From positions 140,450 to 204,449 of the forward strand of contig JANQLQ010000330.1 of assembly GCA_028280565.1 (NCBI GenBank): a DNA stretch of 64,000 nt. The letters are read 5' to 3'. The first letter of the stretch is position 1, and each line of letters opens with the position of its first letter. This document shows, in pieces, positions 9,875 to 18,493 of this stretch. Both the position numbers and the translations under genes were made by a program. The notes under the pieces are model-generated. The model was not told where the DNA came from. It saw nothing but the letters and a program-made list of their open reading frames with translations, and searched no databases. Source of the DNA: Fulvivirga sp. Its GTDB lineage: Bacteria; Bacteroidota; Bacteroidia; Cytophagales; Cyclobacteriaceae.

Positions 9875-10539
9875 TTCAAATACTTCTCCCCTATTTCTCT
9901 ATTTCTAATTACACGAGCTGGGACGCCATAAACAAGTACGCGGTCTCCTACATCCTTTGTAACAAGGGCGCTGGAGCCAATCACTGTATGTTCCCCGATT
10001 TTTATCCGATCGAATAAAGTTACCCCGAGAGCAACTGCAGTAAACTGGCCAATTTCTACATATCCACCCGTTGTCACTCCGGCTGACAGGCTTGAAAAGT
10101 CGTGCATAATACAAAAGTGTTCTAGGGAGGAATTGGTATTGACGATGCAATGGTTCTCAATCCTAGCGTATGGATTAATAATCACTCCAGCCATGATGAC
10201 GTTGCCTCCGCCAATTTGACTTGATTTACTAATTACACAGGATGGGTGGATTGCGTTGACAAATTCAAAACCGGGGATATGATCTAAAATGAATTTAACA
10301 ACGAAGCCACGCCAGTAATTATCTCCAATACACACAATTCCTCCTTCAATCTCATACTGAGCGACCAGTTCTGCTAGATCTTCCTGTCTCCCTATTATAG
10401 GGTATCCGAAAAAATCAGACCCAATATCCTTTTTTGAATCTATTATACCTACGATATCATACAGTCCGGCTTCGTGTACTATATCTATAACAACGCAGGC
10501 ATGAGGGCCGGCGCCAATCAAAGTTATCTTCTTTTTCAA
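9871..10539 (-). CDS. NeuD/PglD-like sugar O/N-acyltransferase
   Basis: The start is best placed at TTG 10539 (LKKKITLIGAGPHA), overlapping the stop of the aminotransferase; the longer frame back to 10623 would bury the Rossmann start deep in the protein. About 222 aa: an N-terminal Rossmann-like substrate domain (ITLIGAGPHACVVIDIV), then left-handed beta-helix hexapeptide repeats (IGGGNVIMAGVIINPYA, IGEHTVIGSSALVTKDV). Such enzymes acetylate amino sugars, and the partner DegT aminotransferase directly upstream fits this. Confidence 0.8.
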   Translation of the reverse strand: MKKKITLIGAGPHACVVIDIVHEAGLYDIVGIIDSKKDIGSDFFGYPIIGRQEDLAELVAQYEIEGGIVCIGDNYWRGFVVKFILDHIPGFEFVNAIHPSCVISKSSQIGGGNVIMAGVIINPYARIENHCIVNTNSSLEHFCIMHDFSSLSAGVTTGGYVEIGQFTAVALGVTLFDRIKIGEHTVIGSSALVTKDVGDRVLVYGVPARVIRNREIGEKYLK

Positions 10540-11624
10540 GTTGAAAATTTCAATGTTCTCAAAACAATTCGGCAAACCATTTCCACTTCTTCGTGCGAAT
10601 AGTGAGAACTCATAGGCAAGCATAAAATCCTTGAAGCTACGTCATTAGCGACGGGCACGGACTGTTTTTCAACATAATTCAATTTATCCAGTGACGGATA
10701 AAAGTATCTCCTTGGGAATACCTGGTGCTTTTCAAGTTCCTTTTTAACCGTTAAGAGTATTTGTTCATTTTCAAAGAGGACTGGAAAATAAGCATAATTA
10801 TACCTAGCATCCGGATGTATATATTGAAACTCGAGATTTTCATTTTTTGAAAGCCATGATAAGTAATGGTTGTAATTTTCTTTATACTTTGCCAGGATAA
10901 TTTCGATGTACTTTAGGTTACTGAGTCCCATGGCAGCATGGAATTCGGAATTCTTACCATTTATCCCCAGTCCATTAAATGCTTCTGTACCTTCATGTCC
11001 GAAGTTCCTCAAATAAGCCATCTTTTCTAACAAACCAGGATTCTTGGTTACCACAGCTCCCCCCTCTACAGTATGGAACAATTTTGTGGCATGAAAACTG
11101 AGTACACTCACGTCTCCATACATTATCAAGGGTTTCTTCTTGTAATGTACCCCAAAAGCATGTGCTGCATCAAATATCACCTTCAAGTTATAGTTAGAAG
11201 CAATTGCAACTATTTTTTCTACTTGACACGGATTGCCGAAAACATGTGTTACAACGATTCCTGTTGTTTTGTCTGTAATAGCATCTTCTATTTTGTTCTC
11301 ATTGATATTGAAAGAATCAGGATGTATGTCCACAAAAACAGGATTGCAACCTTCCCAGACCAAGCTGGATGTTGTAGCCACATATGAAAATGGGGTGGTG
11401 ATAACATCACCTTCCAAATTAAGCGCTTTGATCCCTACCTGCAGCGCAAGGGTCCCGTTTGCCAGATAAAGCAAGTGATCTATGCCCAAATAATCTTTCA
11501 GTCTTAACTCCAGATCATTGACAAGAGGTCCATGATTGGTGAGCCAATTTCGTTTCCATACTTTGTCCAGATAAAACTGGTATTCTTCAATTGGCGGGAG
11601 AAAAGGTTTTGTAACTGGAATCAT
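10536..11624 (-). CDS. DegT/DnrJ/EryC1/StrS sugar aminotransferase
   Basis: 362 aa, normal length for the family. LSFHATKLFHTVEGGAVV holds the PLP-binding lysine (near residue 185), and FDAAHAFGV the aspartate that contacts the cofactor. FdtB-type relatives make 3-amino-3,6-dideoxyhexoses. It is paired with the downstream NeuD-like acyltransferase (3-4 base overlap), so an N-acylated amino sugar is the likely product. No nucleotide-sugar dehydratase or ketoisomerase is in view, so the substrate must come from elsewhere. Confidence 0.85.
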   Translation of the reverse strand: MIPVTKPFLPPIEEYQFYLDKVWKRNWLTNHGPLVNDLELRLKDYLGIDHLLYLANGTLALQVGIKALNLEGDVITTPFSYVATTSSLVWEGCNPVFVDIHPDSFNINENKIEDAITDKTTGIVVTHVFGNPCQVEKIVAIASNYNLKVIFDAAHAFGVHYKKKPLIMYGDVSVLSFHATKLFHTVEGGAVVTKNPGLLEKMAYLRNFGHEGTEAFNGLGINGKNSEFHAAMGLSNLKYIEIILAKYKENYNHYLSWLSKNENLEFQYIHPDARYNYAYFPVLFENEQILLTVKKELEKHQVFPRRYFYPSLDKLNYVEKQSVPVANDVASRILCLPMSSHYSHEEVEMVCRIVLRTLKFST

Positions 11625-12441
11625 AAAGTTTTCTTAACTTAATTCTTAACCAACCATCAGCCAAATCTTCTTGCCATGAAACTTCTATATAATCTTTATA
11701 TTTTTCAGAAATGTTATATTCTCTAGCTCTATTTCCTATAAAAAAGGAGCCCTCTTTAATGAAAAAATTCCATTGATGCAGGCCTGAATAGTTTTGATTA
11801 ATGGCTTCGTTCGGTCGTGTAATTATGTAGACATAGCTCCCTGTCTTGACGATCTGGATCATGTTTGAAATAGATTCAATTGGACTGTAGGCGTGATCAA
11901 GGCTGTTACGGGCAACTACCAAGTCAAAGTATCCTGAACTATAAAATTTCAAAATCTGCTCAGAGTCTATCCGCCTGGGCTTAACCAGGGGCACTATGTT
12001 ATACTTTTTCATTATTAGGTTATAAGTGTCTGCCAGGGGATCAATGGCATCGATCACCAGGTTCCTTCCTTTCAATTTTTTACCTAAAAAAGTCTGGGGT
12101 CCTGATCCCACATCGAGTATCTTTATGTCTGGGTATTCGATATGATCAATCAATTGCCTCAAATCTTCCTGCAGAGGTAAATTTTTGTCCATTCTTTCCC
12201 GAAACCCAGCCTTCCACTCCAGTCCTCCTGTTTGAAAATACCTTTCCCAAAAACTTATCTCTTTCGGTAATTCAAAGCTCCATATTAGCTTATGAAAGCA
12301 TCTACCAGGTAAGATCAACCGGAATATACCAAAGCTTACTTTCTTACTTACTCCAATTCTTGTAAGCGAACTAACCGTCAAAAGAGGAATCCCGCCTATT
12401 TTATAGCTTTGACTTACTTTAGCGATAGTTTCATTGATCAT
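11587..12441 (-). CDS. Class I SAM-dependent methyltransferase
   Basis: 284 aa. IKILDVGSGPQTFLG near residue 105 is motif I of Rossmann-fold methyltransferases, and FDLVVARNSLDHA is the post-II region. It overlaps the aminotransferase gene downstream by 38 bases. Methyl acceptor unknown; a cluster sugar is the plain inference. Confidence 0.75.
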   Translation of the reverse strand: MINETIAKVSQSYKIGGIPLLTVSSLTRIGVSKKVSFGIFRLILPGRCFHKLIWSFELPKEISFWERYFQTGGLEWKAGFRERMDKNLPLQEDLRQLIDHIEYPDIKILDVGSGPQTFLGKKLKGRNLVIDAIDPLADTYNLIMKKYNIVPLVKPRRIDSEQILKFYSSGYFDLVVARNSLDHAYSPIESISNMIQIVKTGSYVYIITRPNEAINQNYSGLHQWNFFIKEGSFFIGNRAREYNISEKYKDYIEVSWQEDLADGWLRIKLRKLYDSSYKTFSPAN

Positions 12442-12547
12442 TTTCTTCTTATATTACAAGTGAGGTCAAAAACATAGAATTGTAGAGCATCCACAGACCG
12501 TATAGAATGTACAGACGGGTTATTCGCGATCATTTATGAAATTTCTC

Positions 12548-13453
12548 TTAGTTCCTTGCGTACAGTTTGATCCAATTTGAAGGGATCATATTTCTCTTTT
12601 CATAGCAATGCTGCATTTCTTCATTCTTGTACCATTTTTTCGGAGCCACAACACATTTATCACGGCTCTCTGAGAGCCATGCAGCCCACCATGAAAATGT
12701 ACTATTTGCTATAATGAAGTTAGCGCAGGACTTCATCAACGAAAATTCCAGATAATCCGAACATAAACCTGGATTGTCCATAAAGTGGCAATCAATTCCC
12801 TCCATCCTGAAATTTTGTCGCACCCAATCTATTTCATCGGAAAATATATAAAACTTAAGATCGTCTTTCTTTGATCGCAGAAACTCAATTGCTGAGTAAT
12901 AATAGGCTAGAGATAAATTATGCATTATTCCAGCGTACTTCTGGTTTGAAATATAATCGCCTCTCCTGATATGTACAGCCACCGTTCTAGAACCACTTAG
13001 CTGCATTTCCATTAACTTGTAAATATCAGTTTTATGCTCGTCTTTTAATTCTAATTCTTTAAGAAGAGAGGATCTGATTTCCTTGAAGTATTCTTCATAT
13101 GCCCAATAACCATCAAAATACCCCCTGGTAACTTTCTTAAATTCTTTATGAAAGCCGGTTTCTATCCGGTCGGTGAAATATCTTTTCAGGCTGACGTTCG
13201 GGCTGTTCCTATATAATTTCTTTAAGAGCGGATGTAATCTGTGATAGGTTTTGGAGTATTTTCGGACATCCTCCACTGAGGATCTTTTGAAACAAGTTTG
13301 AAAATGACTCAATTTTGAAGAACGTGACACATCATATTCATAAGTATTGAACCTTAGATAAAGATCAGTTCTATTCTTAAGTGCCAAATATCGACCAAAT
13401 GCGTACTGAAAAAACTGGTTTCCTAGGCCTCCCGAGATATTAAATATAATCAA
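12548..13453 (-). CDS. Alpha-1,2-fucosyltransferase (GT11)
   Basis: 301 aa, typical GT11 length. It begins IIFNISGGLGNQFFQYAFG, contains HIRRGDYISNQKY (motif I, GDP-fucose binding HxRRGD), FYIFSDEIDWV, and NSTFSWWAAWLSE, all hallmarks of bacterial alpha-1,2-fucosyltransferases. This predicts fucose or a related 6-deoxyhexose in the exported glycan. It is 3 bases upstream-coupled to the FkbM gene at 13457. Confidence 0.9.
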   Translation of the reverse strand: MIIFNISGGLGNQFFQYAFGRYLALKNRTDLYLRFNTYEYDVSRSSKLSHFQTCFKRSSVEDVRKYSKTYHRLHPLLKKLYRNSPNVSLKRYFTDRIETGFHKEFKKVTRGYFDGYWAYEEYFKEIRSSLLKELELKDEHKTDIYKLMEMQLSGSRTVAVHIRRGDYISNQKYAGIMHNLSLAYYYSAIEFLRSKKDDLKFYIFSDEIDWVRQNFRMEGIDCHFMDNPGLCSDYLEFSLMKSCANFIIANSTFSWWAAWLSESRDKCVVAPKKWYKNEEMQHCYEKRNMIPSNWIKLYARN

Positions 13454-13456
13454 CTT

Positions 13457-14173
13457 TTATAGTAATTCTTGAAACTTGTCTTTTATCAAATCCTTTTTTA
13501 CAAAAATCGAATTGATCATCGTATCGGAGTAGTGGTAATAATCTTCTCCTTCAAGAAAGGTTATTATATCCAGTTTTTTCCTGGCATTGGAATTTTTAGA
13601 GAACTGTATGGTTTCAACACAAATCACTTTGGGTGAACTTTTTCTGTAATCAATGGTCCGCAATATATCGAGGTCATTACCTTCAATATCTATGGAAAGG
13701 AAGTCCGGGAATCTTTCAAATCCACTTTCTTTTAAAACCTCCTCAATTGTTTTTACATCGATTTGAAGTGTATCAATTATTGGGATTCCTTCCATGCTTT
13801 TCATTCTTTGGGCTTCTGAAAAAGAGAAAGTGTTAAGTTCATTACTCTCCATTTTATGATATTCAAGTACTCCGGATTTTGTGCCAATACCAATATTTAG
13901 ATTAATATCCCTTGGCCTGTATTTTTTAAAAATATTCAAAGAGTCAGGGTTGGGCTCAACATTGATTCCCCTTGAGCCGAACTTGTAAAAAAGGTAAGTA
14001 TTACTGAATCTGAAAGGATGAAATGCTCCAATATCCAGATACGAGGGTTGCCTGATTTTAAGAACATTGTCAAATATGACTTTGGTAATCAAATCTTCCC
14101 CACACTGTGAATAAGATATTTTGCGAAAAAGATAATCTGGAAAAAACTGCTTTAAAAGTTTATATCGAATCAT
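13457..14173 (-). CDS. FkbM-family methyltransferase
   Basis: 238 aa. YSQCGEDLI at the N-terminus, YLDIGAFHP (motif I), INVEPNPDSLNIF and LSIDIEGNDLDIL are the FkbM pattern. It likely methylates a hydroxyl of the glycan. Downstream the fucosyltransferase follows 3 bases after the stop. A 113-base gap (14174-14286) on the other side contains no gene. Confidence 0.85.
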   Translation of the reverse strand: MIRYKLLKQFFPDYLFRKISYSQCGEDLITKVIFDNVLKIRQPSYLDIGAFHPFRFSNTYLFYKFGSRGINVEPNPDSLNIFKKYRPRDINLNIGIGTKSGVLEYHKMESNELNTFSFSEAQRMKSMEGIPIIDTLQIDVKTIEEVLKESGFERFPDFLSIDIEGNDLDILRTIDYRKSSPKVICVETIQFSKNSNARKKLDIITFLEGEDYYHYSDTMINSIFVKKDLIKDKFQELL

Positions 14174-14286
14174 AAATAACTGTTCAAAAGTTTAAAATAA
14201 GCCAACGACCTGAACAGATCGATTTGATCAAGCTTTCCACCCTTTAGCAAGTGGTTGACCCTCAATAGATCCTTAAAAAAGTAATT

Positions 14287-15171
14287 CTATTCTGCAAAAG
14301 ATTCTAATTTTCCACAACCATCGGATTTCTTCAAAACGTCATAATTGATATCATACTTTTTGTTGGCTGCCACGATTAATCCATCATGTGCGTAAGTATC
14401 CTGCAAATCAATATCTACTTCAATACGATATTTTTTACTCTTAAGAAATTCAATACATTTTTTATGCAGTTCATCAGAATGAGTGGATATGAAAACAAAG
14501 TTGATCAAAGCTTGGTCCAGTTGAATTGATGCTCCCTGTAGCATCTCATATTCATAACCTTGTATATCGCAGTGTAAAACATCAAGCTTATATATTTTAT
14601 GACTTTCAAAAATTGTATGGACATTTATTTTGTTTTCGTTACTCGATTTTTCGGATGACACAAATGAGTTAATGGTTATGAAATTCTCAAAGCTGTTGAG
14701 TCTCATATTATTGACACCATTATTGAGAAATTCGGTAGACGGCTCCACCAATATGGCTGAAGCACCTTTTATACTTTTTAGGAACCAGCAAGAATAAAAA
14801 GCCCAATATGCCCCCAACTCCAATATTAGCCCTCCTTCAGGTATGATGTTGAGAACATTTTTGAATATTCTTTCTTCTTGTGGTTCATGAACTCCTTTGT
14901 TTTCTTTTAACAATCGTAGCATAGGATAACCACAATAGCTCAAAGGATTTACTTTTAATCCGTTATGTAAAATCAGGTATCCTCCTTTTATTTTGCCAGC
15001 GTCCTTCACCCGGGGTATGAATTGATTGTTGGGATCGGAACCAACAGCATCAATTCTTTCCAACCATGATTCTCTATTATCCGGTTTAAGATGTCTTAAA
15101 AGTAGTTTCCTTTTTAAAAAAGGTGAGTTGGGTATTAAGAAATAAATGATGTCTTTAATCCTCCTGAACAT
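14287..15171 (-). CDS. FkbM-family methyltransferase
   Basis: 294 aa. LILELGAYWAFYSCWFL matches motif I, VEPSTEFLNNG the ribose-contacting acid, and LHCDIQGYEYEMLQGA the FkbM acidic motif. It overlaps the wzt-like gene by 17 bases and is probably translated with it. Third FkbM-type protein of the cluster; the three differ enough to act on different positions. Confidence 0.8.
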   Translation of the reverse strand: MFRRIKDIIYFLIPNSPFLKRKLLLRHLKPDNRESWLERIDAVGSDPNNQFIPRVKDAGKIKGGYLILHNGLKVNPLSYCGYPMLRLLKENKGVHEPQEERIFKNVLNIIPEGGLILELGAYWAFYSCWFLKSIKGASAILVEPSTEFLNNGVNNMRLNSFENFITINSFVSSEKSSNENKINVHTIFESHKIYKLDVLHCDIQGYEYEMLQGASIQLDQALINFVFISTHSDELHKKCIEFLKSKKYRIEVDIDLQDTYAHDGLIVAANKKYDINYDVLKKSDGCGKLESFAE

Positions 15172-16474
15172 GACTTAGTAATACCTCCTTTGACCAATTT
15201 AGCTTTATTCTTACCACACCCGGCCATGGGCCCTTGTACAAGCCTCTTACCGAATTAGTATCTTGCCCTTCAATAGCATCAAAGGCAAGTATTTCTTTTT
15301 GGTGAATGGCCACATCCCATGGATCGAGAATTATTGTTTGAAACAAAACTGAATAAGAACCCTCGGCGAGCGTATAGGCAGGGATCTCTACTTTCCTGAC
15401 ATACGTACCTTTGTTTAAATGCCGCTGGTTCCAATCGCAATTTGCAAAAACACAATATCCCTGCGAACTGTAAAGGTTAATTCCATTCACTACCGTTTTT
15501 CCGGATACAGAAAGATCATATTCAATTTTAATTTGAATGTTTTTATTGATATCGACTGTATTGGTCGAACGCCCGTCTTGTGCAACCTGGATTTTAAGTA
15601 ATTTGAATTTGTCGTTCCCAGGGGCGCTTTCAAAATTCCATTCCCTAGAACCAATATTTCTGTTAACCCCTTTTAGATAGTACTCAATAGTAGGCCGTAC
15701 ATTTCCAATTTGTGCCAAAGTTCCGTTCTCAATACACAATGCTCTTGTACACAGCTGCTGGACTGCTGACATGTTGTGACTGACAAATAATACTGTCCTA
15801 CCTCCCTCAGAACTCACTTCCTGCATTTTGCCGATCGCTTTTTTTTGAAAAGCGGCATCACCTACAGCCAGCACCTCGTCCACGATCAGTATCTCCGGCT
15901 CCAGAAAAGCAGCGATTGCAAACCCCAGCCTTACCGTCATCCCACTGGAATATCGTTTTGCAGGCGTATCCAAGTACTTTGCTACACCGGCAAAATCAAC
16001 AATATCATCCAGCTTGGCTCTAACCTCACGACGACGCATGCCCATAATGGTGCCGTTCATATAGATATTTTCCCGCCCTGTCATTTCAGGGTGAAAACCT
16101 GTACCAACTTCCAGCAAACTGGCCACTCTTCCTTTGATCCTGACTTCGCCCCGTGTCGGAGAAGTGACCCGGGAAAGAAGTTTTAATAGTGTGCTTTTAC
16201 CAGCACCATTTTTCCCAATAATCCCCAGTACTTCTCCTTGTTGTACTTCAAAGTTGATGTCGTTCAAAGCCCAGACATGCTCACCTTTTTCAGCTCTTTT
16301 CGTTCTGTCGTTAATAGTACCCACCTTACTAAAGGGGTCTTCCCTACCTCTTAGCCGGGCCCAGAAACGATTAATATCATGACTAAGTGTTCCAGTGCCA
16401 ATTTCCCCTACCCGGTATAGTTTGCCCAAATTCTCTACTTGTATTATTGTGTCAGGCATTTTAAACGGTGTCAA
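15155..16474 (-). CDS. wzt: Polysaccharide ABC transporter ATP-binding protein (Wzt-like)
   Basis: 439 aa. Residues 1-250 are an ABC ATPase: IIGKNGAGKSTLLKLL (Walker A), YSSGMTVRLGFAIA (signature), EILIVDEVLAVGD (Walker B). Residues from about 270 form an extra C-terminal domain like the carbohydrate-binding domain of Wzt proteins, which reads the chain terminus before export. It overlaps the permease gene by 14 bases. Together they move the finished glycan across the inner membrane. Confidence 0.9.
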   Translation of the reverse strand: MTPFKMPDTIIQVENLGKLYRVGEIGTGTLSHDINRFWARLRGREDPFSKVGTINDRTKRAEKGEHVWALNDINFEVQQGEVLGIIGKNGAGKSTLLKLLSRVTSPTRGEVRIKGRVASLLEVGTGFHPEMTGRENIYMNGTIMGMRRREVRAKLDDIVDFAGVAKYLDTPAKRYSSGMTVRLGFAIAAFLEPEILIVDEVLAVGDAAFQKKAIGKMQEVSSEGGRTVLFVSHNMSAVQQLCTRALCIENGTLAQIGNVRPTIEYYLKGVNRNIGSREWNFESAPGNDKFKLLKIQVAQDGRSTNTVDINKNIQIKIEYDLSVSGKTVVNGINLYSSQGYCVFANCDWNQRHLNKGTYVRKVEIPAYTLAEGSYSVLFQTIILDPWDVAIHQKEILAFDAIEGQDTNSVRGLYKGPWPGVVRIKLNWSKEVLLSHVQED

Positions 16475-17324
16475 TGAATGAGCGCTCGGTCCTGTTAAAA
16501 ATCACTACTCCCAACCAGAGGATTATAGCCGTGAAACAAACTGAATACATCAAATGCTCCCAGGGAAATTCCCCCACTCCAAGGAAACCATATTTAAAGC
16601 CTTCTATAATACTAGTAATAGGATTGGCAAGAATGAAAGGTCTGTACTTTTCCGGCACAGAGGACAACGGATAGATCACGGGTGTAGCATACATCAGTAA
16701 TTGAACGCCAAATTGTAATAAAAAAATAAGGTCCTTGTACTTTGTGGTCAACGAAGTAAAAATGATCCCAAAGCCCAGCCCTAAACCGGCCATAAGTACA
16801 ACATATACAGGTGTTAGCAAAACGTAAGCATTTGGTTGTATAGTTTCCGTGGCAATCAGAAAATACGACCAAAAGCCCAGGAACAAGATAAGCTGGATCA
16901 GGAACTTAATAAGCCCTGAGGAGACTTTAGCCAAAGGAAGAATAAGGCGTGGAAAATATACCTTACCAAAAATTTGCGCATTCTCAATGAAGGTCTTGGA
17001 TGTATTGGTAAATGATTCAGAAAAATAATTCCATATTGTAATGCCTGACAAATAGAACAGCACTTGTGGTACGCCATCTGTCGAAAGACCGGCTATTCGC
17101 CCAAACACCAACATAAAGACTAGTGTGGTTAAAACAGGTTGAAGCACATACCAGATTGGCCCTAGAATAGTCTGTTTGTAGACGGTGATCACATCTCGCT
17201 TTACAAACATTCTCCACAGGTCTCGATATCTCCAGATGTCCGCCCATGGAATATTCAGTAGTGATTTGTTCGGCTGTATTACCAAATCCCACCGGTCTTC
17301 CTCCAGGAATTTGTCACTAGCCAT
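16461..17324 (-). CDS. wzm: Polysaccharide ABC transporter permease (Wzm-like)
   Basis: 287 aa with about six hydrophobic segments, of the ABC-2 export family. The cytoplasmic N-terminus includes DIWRYRDLWRMFVKRDV and YKQTILGPIWYVLQP, the typical Wzm/TagG entry sequence. It forms the channel for the ATPase encoded directly downstream. Its start overlaps the end of the NusG-like gene by 8 bases. Confidence 0.9.
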   Translation of the reverse strand: MASDKFLEEDRWDLVIQPNKSLLNIPWADIWRYRDLWRMFVKRDVITVYKQTILGPIWYVLQPVLTTLVFMLVFGRIAGLSTDGVPQVLFYLSGITIWNYFSESFTNTSKTFIENAQIFGKVYFPRLILPLAKVSSGLIKFLIQLILFLGFWSYFLIATETIQPNAYVLLTPVYVVLMAGLGLGFGIIFTSLTTKYKDLIFLLQFGVQLLMYATPVIYPLSSVPEKYRPFILANPITSIIEGFKYGFLGVGEFPWEHLMYSVCFTAIILWLGVVIFNRTERSFIDTV

Positions 17325-17826
17325 TCGTCCCTTGCTTCATTAGAAATCGCAAACTATACTTAAATTGAATTTTGCACTGTAAAGCCTCTATATAGAGCGT
17401 GATGTGGTTTTTGTCTACCGTATCTACCTTACCCTTCAGACCTTTAAAAACTCCCTCATTTATAACAATATTATCGCCTACCTTATGATCAAGAGAGGCA
17501 ACTTCCACCTCCTGCGCTTCCAGCGTTATGAACTTTATTGCTTCGATCTCTTCATCACGTACAATAGCAGGTCTACCTATCCAGAATACAAAGTTTAGGA
17601 CCCCTGGATCGCTCAATACCTCTGCCCTTTCACCTTCTTTTAACTTAATAAAAATGTAGGAATTGAACAGGGGAACTTTCACCTTTTTTCGTCTATCACT
17701 CCATTGGCGAACTGTTTCGACAAGAGGACAATATACATGGTAGTTCAGTTCGGAAAGCCGTTGGGCGACTTTTTTCTCATTCCTCGGCTTCGTATAAAGT
17801 ACATGCCATCCTTTACTGCCTGCCAT
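17317..17826 (-). CDS. NusG/UpxY-like transcription antiterminator
   Basis: 169 aa. The N-terminal NGN domain (WHVLYTKPRNEKKVAQRL) and a C-terminal KOW motif (VGDNIVINEGVFKGLKGKV) match specialised NusG paralogues such as UpxY and RfaH. In Bacteroidota these stand at the head of long polysaccharide operons and let RNA polymerase read through. Here it precedes the 17-kb run wzm-wzt-tailoring genes and overlaps the winged-helix gene by 14 bases. Confidence 0.9.
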   Translation of the reverse strand: MAGSKGWHVLYTKPRNEKKVAQRLSELNYHVYCPLVETVRQWSDRRKKVKVPLFNSYIFIKLKEGERAEVLSDPGVLNFVFWIGRPAIVRDEEIEAIKFITLEAQEVEVASLDHKVGDNIVINEGVFKGLKGKVDTVDKNHITLYIEALQCKIQFKYSLRFLMKQGTNG

Positions 17827-18340
17827 CCCAGATTAAAAGTTTATCATGATGAAAACCGAGCTTTTTAAACTCTTTTTCAGAATAAGTTGTAAACCGTATC
17901 TTTCTATTAATGATCTTCTCAGCTTTCTCTATGAGTTTAAACGCATAATTCCGGTCAATGTCCCCGACAAAAAGCAAGTCTAGCAAGGGGTCATCTTTGC
18001 CCTGTACAATGTTTCCTGTCAGGTAAACAGATCGTAGATTTCCTAACCGGCAGGCAATCCTATCAATGATAATATCCAGTCCGAAATATTTTCTTACAAT
18101 ACCATTGATCTCTATAAACAGCGGATGTGATTTGTTTACTTTAAATAACTTGCGATTTCCCACAACTTCGGAGTTTAACATATTCGCCTTTTCAAGGCGG
18201 TTCAGTTCTAGCCTTATAGCATTAGAAGATTCTCCAAACTCCGTTTCGAGTCCTCTCAAATATGCAGCATTATCTGGATTGAGGAAAAACTTCAACAAAA
18301 GCTTGATCCTGGTCTTACTTGTAATCAGGGTTTCGATCAC
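17813..18340 (-). CDS. Winged-helix protein with nucleotidyltransferase-like domain
   Basis: 175 aa. Residues 1-70 look like a winged helix (FLNPDNAAYLRGLETEFGESSNAIRLELNRLEKANML). The rest resembles a small nucleotidyltransferase fold (SVYLTGNIVQGKDDPLLDLLFVGD), though the catalytic pattern is weak. It is coupled to the NusG-like gene and preceded by a perfect palindrome. A regulator of the polysaccharide operon is the natural reading; no function has been shown from this sequence. Confidence 0.65.
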   Translation of the reverse strand: MIETLITSKTRIKLLLKFFLNPDNAAYLRGLETEFGESSNAIRLELNRLEKANMLNSEVVGNRKLFKVNKSHPLFIEINGIVRKYFGLDIIIDRIACRLGNLRSVYLTGNIVQGKDDPLLDLLFVGDIDRNYAFKLIEKAEKIINRKIRFTTYSEKEFKKLGFHHDKLLIWDGRQ

Positions 18341-18427
18341 AGGATTTCAAAAGTTTGACTGGTCGTTTAGGAGTAGTGTCGTATATATAGCTTCGCCACG
18401 TCAGTCCCATAAAAGGACTTCAAAAAA

Positions 18428-18446
18428 TGAGTAGAAATTCTACTCA
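18428..18446. promoter_or_regulatory. Perfect 19-bp palindrome, possible operator
   Basis: TGAGTAGAAATTCTACTCA has 9-base arms around a single central base and lies 88 bases upstream of the winged-helix gene, in the 153-base gap before wzc. Its size and position suit a dimeric repressor site. Autoregulation by the winged-helix protein is inference. No other gene occupies 18341-18493. Confidence 0.5.
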
Positions 18447-18493
18447 AAGTATTATATAACTCGGCAAATAATCAAGCGAAAATGATTTTTTTA

